Source: Shewanella sp. MBTL60-007
GTDB taxonomy: Bacteria; Pseudomonadota; Gammaproteobacteria; Enterobacterales; Shewanellaceae
Assembly (NCBI RefSeq): GCF_019654915.1
Contig: NZ_BPET01000003.1
Location: 62,001 to 126,000 of the forward strand
Length of the DNA stretch: 64,000 bases
Reading direction: 5' to 3'
The notes under the pieces are model-generated. The model saw only the letters and a program-made list of their open reading frames with translations. It was not told the DNA's origin and ran no database searches. This document shows positions 61,915 through 64,000 of this stretch, piece after piece; position 1 is the stretch's first letter, and every line of letters begins with the position of its first letter. Both the position numbers and the translations under genes were made by a program.

Positions 61915-64000
61915 ATGAATAAGCTCAAAGTTAGTGTACTTGCGATAGCAGTAAGTACAGCGCTCAATGCTCAGGCTCAAGAAGCCAAGGTCGAGACTCA
62001 ATCAAACCAGCAAGCCAGTGCTAAAATGCAGGAAGTGATCGTTATTTCAGGCTCGCGTATGGAGCAGGAAATCGAACAGGTTGCCGGCTCAATTATGGTC
62101 ATTGATGAAGATGCTATTGAAAAAAGCATGAGCAATGACTTTGGTAGTTTATTTAGAAACGAGTCTGCTATCGGCGTTAAAGGCGGTGCGGGTAAACCTA
62201 CCACTGTGACCATTCGCGGCATCGGTGGCAACCGAGTGATGATGGTAAAAGATGGCGTTCGTGTTAATAACCAATATGCCTCACCTCTTGGTCCAGGTGC
62301 TGAAGGCACCGGCCGCGGTCTTACCGAAGTGCAAAGCCTAAAGCAAGTTGAAGTGGTAAAAGCCGCTGCATCGACTATGTATGGCTCTGATGCCTTAGGT
62401 GGCGTAGTTGTGATGCGTACCAAAGATGCCAGCGACTACCTAATGGGTGATGACTATTATGTATCGCTTAATGCCGGCTATGCGGGCATTAACGATGAAT
62501 ACGCTGCCGGTTTTACCAGTGCGGCAGCCTACGGTGGTTTTGAAAACCTGCTGACTTATCAGCACCGTACTGGCGAAGAACTACCTAACTACTATGACAC
62601 TCAGCCAGACAGTGATCTTGTGCAAGACAGTGTTCTGTTCAAAAGCAAATACCATTTCAATGACTATACCTCAGTTCAGTTGACCTTAGATTACCTAGAG
62701 CAGACACTAAAGCGCTGGGAATACGAGTTTGATAAAGACAATGCACTTGAAGAAAATATCGATACCGACCGTGATACTCAAGTCATTAACGGTGCTCTGC
62801 AGTTAGTCTCAAGCAAACCAACAAAAATGCATGATACCTTAACGGTGACAGCTTACTTTGGCCAAACCGAACAGCTAGAACATAGAGACTATTTCGAATG
62901 GAATAAGGCGAACACTGTTTACGGCTTAACTGAACTTCGCGATTACAGCTTCGAAGATCAACGTATTGGTATTAACAGTACCTTTAGCAAGTATATTGGC
63001 GGCGACAACTATGGTCACCAGATCACCTATGGTCTAGATTACGAGTTTTCTACCATGTCACGTCATCGTACGGTTAATGACGTAGTAACGGATGAAACCA
63101 CTACGCCATTTACCTTTGCCACAACCGACAGTCAGCGTTTAGGTATTTTTGTACAGGATGACGTCACCCTTCTTGATGGCGATTTAAACCTGATCGCAGG
63201 TCTGCGATATGACTATTTCGATAATACGCCTGATAAAAATCAAGCTAAAGAAGGGCTAGGAGATAGATACGAAGAAGCTAATTTTGAACCAATGAGCGAC
63301 AGTTTCTGGTCACCAAAGCTGGGTCTAGTTTATCAGTTATCAGATTCAGTTAGCGTCTATGGCCAGTACGCATACGGCTACAAGATGCCAACACCAGACC
63401 AGAAGTGGGGCGAGTTGGAAGTCGATGCAGGCTCAATGACTGATGTATTTATTCAAGCCAACTATGAGCTGGAGTCTGAGCAATCTCATACTTGGGAAAT
63501 CGGCGTTCGTGGAAATCACTCTGATACTAACTATGAGCTAACCGCCTTCTACACTTTGGCGAAAGACTTTATTGATTGGCAGTATGTAAGCTATAAACCT
63601 CCTGTGTTTGTACCAGGCTTCCCACCTGAGATTAAGCCAATGGAGTTTAAGTACCAATACTACAACCGCGATGAGGTTACCTTATACGGCGCCGAGGCTC
63701 AGATTAACCATTGGCTAACCGATAGCATCGAGCTATGGGGTAACATCTCTTACACCTACGGTGAAGATGAAAACGGCGATTACCTTAACAGTGTCAGCCC
63801 GCTCAAGGGTAACGCGGGTGTTAACTGGTATACCGATATTGCTAATATGGAAGCCGACTTTGGTGCGGTAGTGCGTTGGGCGGATGATATGAGCCGCACC
63901 AATGATATCGAGCTAGCCGAAGAAGATATTTGCGCCATGGGGATCTGTATTCCTAAAGAGGAATTTAATGAGGTCTACGGTACAGCGGGTTATGCGGTCA
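61915..64000 (+). CDS. TonB-dependent outer-membrane receptor, heme/hemoglobin-type (truncated by window end)
   Basis: The first ~695 codons of a receptor; the C-terminus lies beyond the window. A signal peptide (MNKLKVSVLAIAVSTALNAQAQ) is followed by the plug domain with EVIVISGSRMEQEIEQVAGS, the conserved TVTIRGIGGNRVMMVKDGVR, and VEVVKAAASTMYGSDALGGV. Barrel strands follow, including SVYGQYAYGYKMPTPDQKWG, similar to hemoglobin/transferrin/lactoferrin-family receptors. The upstream Fur box supports an iron-related substrate, but heme rather than a siderophore is an inference. The ATG at 61915 has AAGGTG ten bases ahead. Confidence 0.88.
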   Translation, partial: MNKLKVSVLAIAVSTALNAQAQEAKVETQSNQQASAKMQEVIVISGSRMEQEIEQVAGSIMVIDEDAIEKSMSNDFGSLFRNESAIGVKGGAGKPTTVTIRGIGGNRVMMVKDGVRVNNQYASPLGPGAEGTGRGLTEVQSLKQVEVVKAAASTMYGSDALGGVVVMRTKDASDYLMGDDYYVSLNAGYAGINDEYAAGFTSAAAYGGFENLLTYQHRTGEELPNYYDTQPDSDLVQDSVLFKSKYHFNDYTSVQLTLDYLEQTLKRWEYEFDKDNALEENIDTDRDTQVINGALQLVSSKPTKMHDTLTVTAYFGQTEQLEHRDYFEWNKANTVYGLTELRDYSFEDQRIGINSTFSKYIGGDNYGHQITYGLDYEFSTMSRHRTVNDVVTDETTTPFTFATTDSQRLGIFVQDDVTLLDGDLNLIAGLRYDYFDNTPDKNQAKEGLGDRYEEANFEPMSDSFWSPKLGLVYQLSDSVSVYGQYAYGYKMPTPDQKWGELEVDAGSMTDVFIQANYELESEQSHTWEIGVRGNHSDTNYELTAFYTLAKDFIDWQYVSYKPPVFVPGFPPEIKPMEFKYQYYNRDEVTLYGAEAQINHWLTDSIELWGNISYTYGEDENGDYLNSVSPLKGNAGVNWYTDIANMEADFGAVVRWADDMSRTNDIELAEEDICAMGICIPKEEFNEVYGTAGYAV

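Overview
The window looks like chromosomal DNA of a marine gammaproteobacterium, most likely a Shewanella. The evidence is the gene order bamA-rseP-dxr-cdsA-uppS-frr-pyrH-tsf-rpsB / map-glnD-dapD, the syd/csrB/yqcC-truC-yqcA neighbourhood, the many Shewanella/Vibrio-type small DUF proteins, and a complete pfa (omega-3 polyunsaturated fatty acid synthase) locus. No tRNA, rRNA, CRISPR array, prophage or intact insertion sequence was seen.

Region 1 (1-13,070) is core housekeeping DNA. A leftward run encodes envelope biogenesis (bamA, partial; rseP), isoprenoid, phospholipid and undecaprenyl-phosphate synthesis (dxr, cdsA, uppS), then frr, pyrH, tsf and rpsB with its autoregulatory leader. Divergent from rpsB are map, glnD and dapD. 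Region 2 (13,200-22,970) holds small conserved genes around the yqcA-truC-yqcC and syd blocks. The 1.1-kb gap between them is not empty: it carries two tandem leftward CsrB-type small RNAs (23 and 14 GGA motifs in the RNA sense), each with a terminator and an upstream UvrY/GacA-type palindrome. Region 3 (23,030-26,190) is a LysR regulator divergent from a secreted alkylsulfatase-like metallo-hydrolase.

Region 4 (26,220-48,960) is the PUFA locus. pfaE (phosphopantetheinyl transferase) and an EF-G paralogue run leftward. pfaR, pfaA, pfaB and pfaC run rightward, each pair coupled by a one-base TAATG overlap, followed by pfaD after a 247-bp gap. PfaA has KS-AT-six tandem ACPs-KR-DH. PfaB is an acyltransferase. 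PfaC has KS-CLF-DH-DH. PfaD is the flavin enoyl reductase. PfaE would load the ACPs. PfaR looks like a domesticated IS481-type transposase that has lost a catalytic motif.

Region 5 (48,960-64,000) is more mosaic. The 3' end of pfaD plus its terminator is duplicated (170 bp, two mismatches) on both sides of an AT-rich secreted gene with carbohydrate-binding-like repeats. Then follow a CHASE4-HAMP-GGDEF cyclase whose reading frame has no standard start codon before its first transmembrane helix, a penicillin-acylase-family hydrolase, a zinc-ribbon protein, an AT-rich HEPN-motif gene, an RhlE-type helicase, a TPR protein, an M20 amidohydrolase, and a truncated TonB-dependent receptor behind a Fur box.

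All family calls were made by reading motifs, without database searches. Boundaries of small RNAs, promoters and domain edges are approximate.
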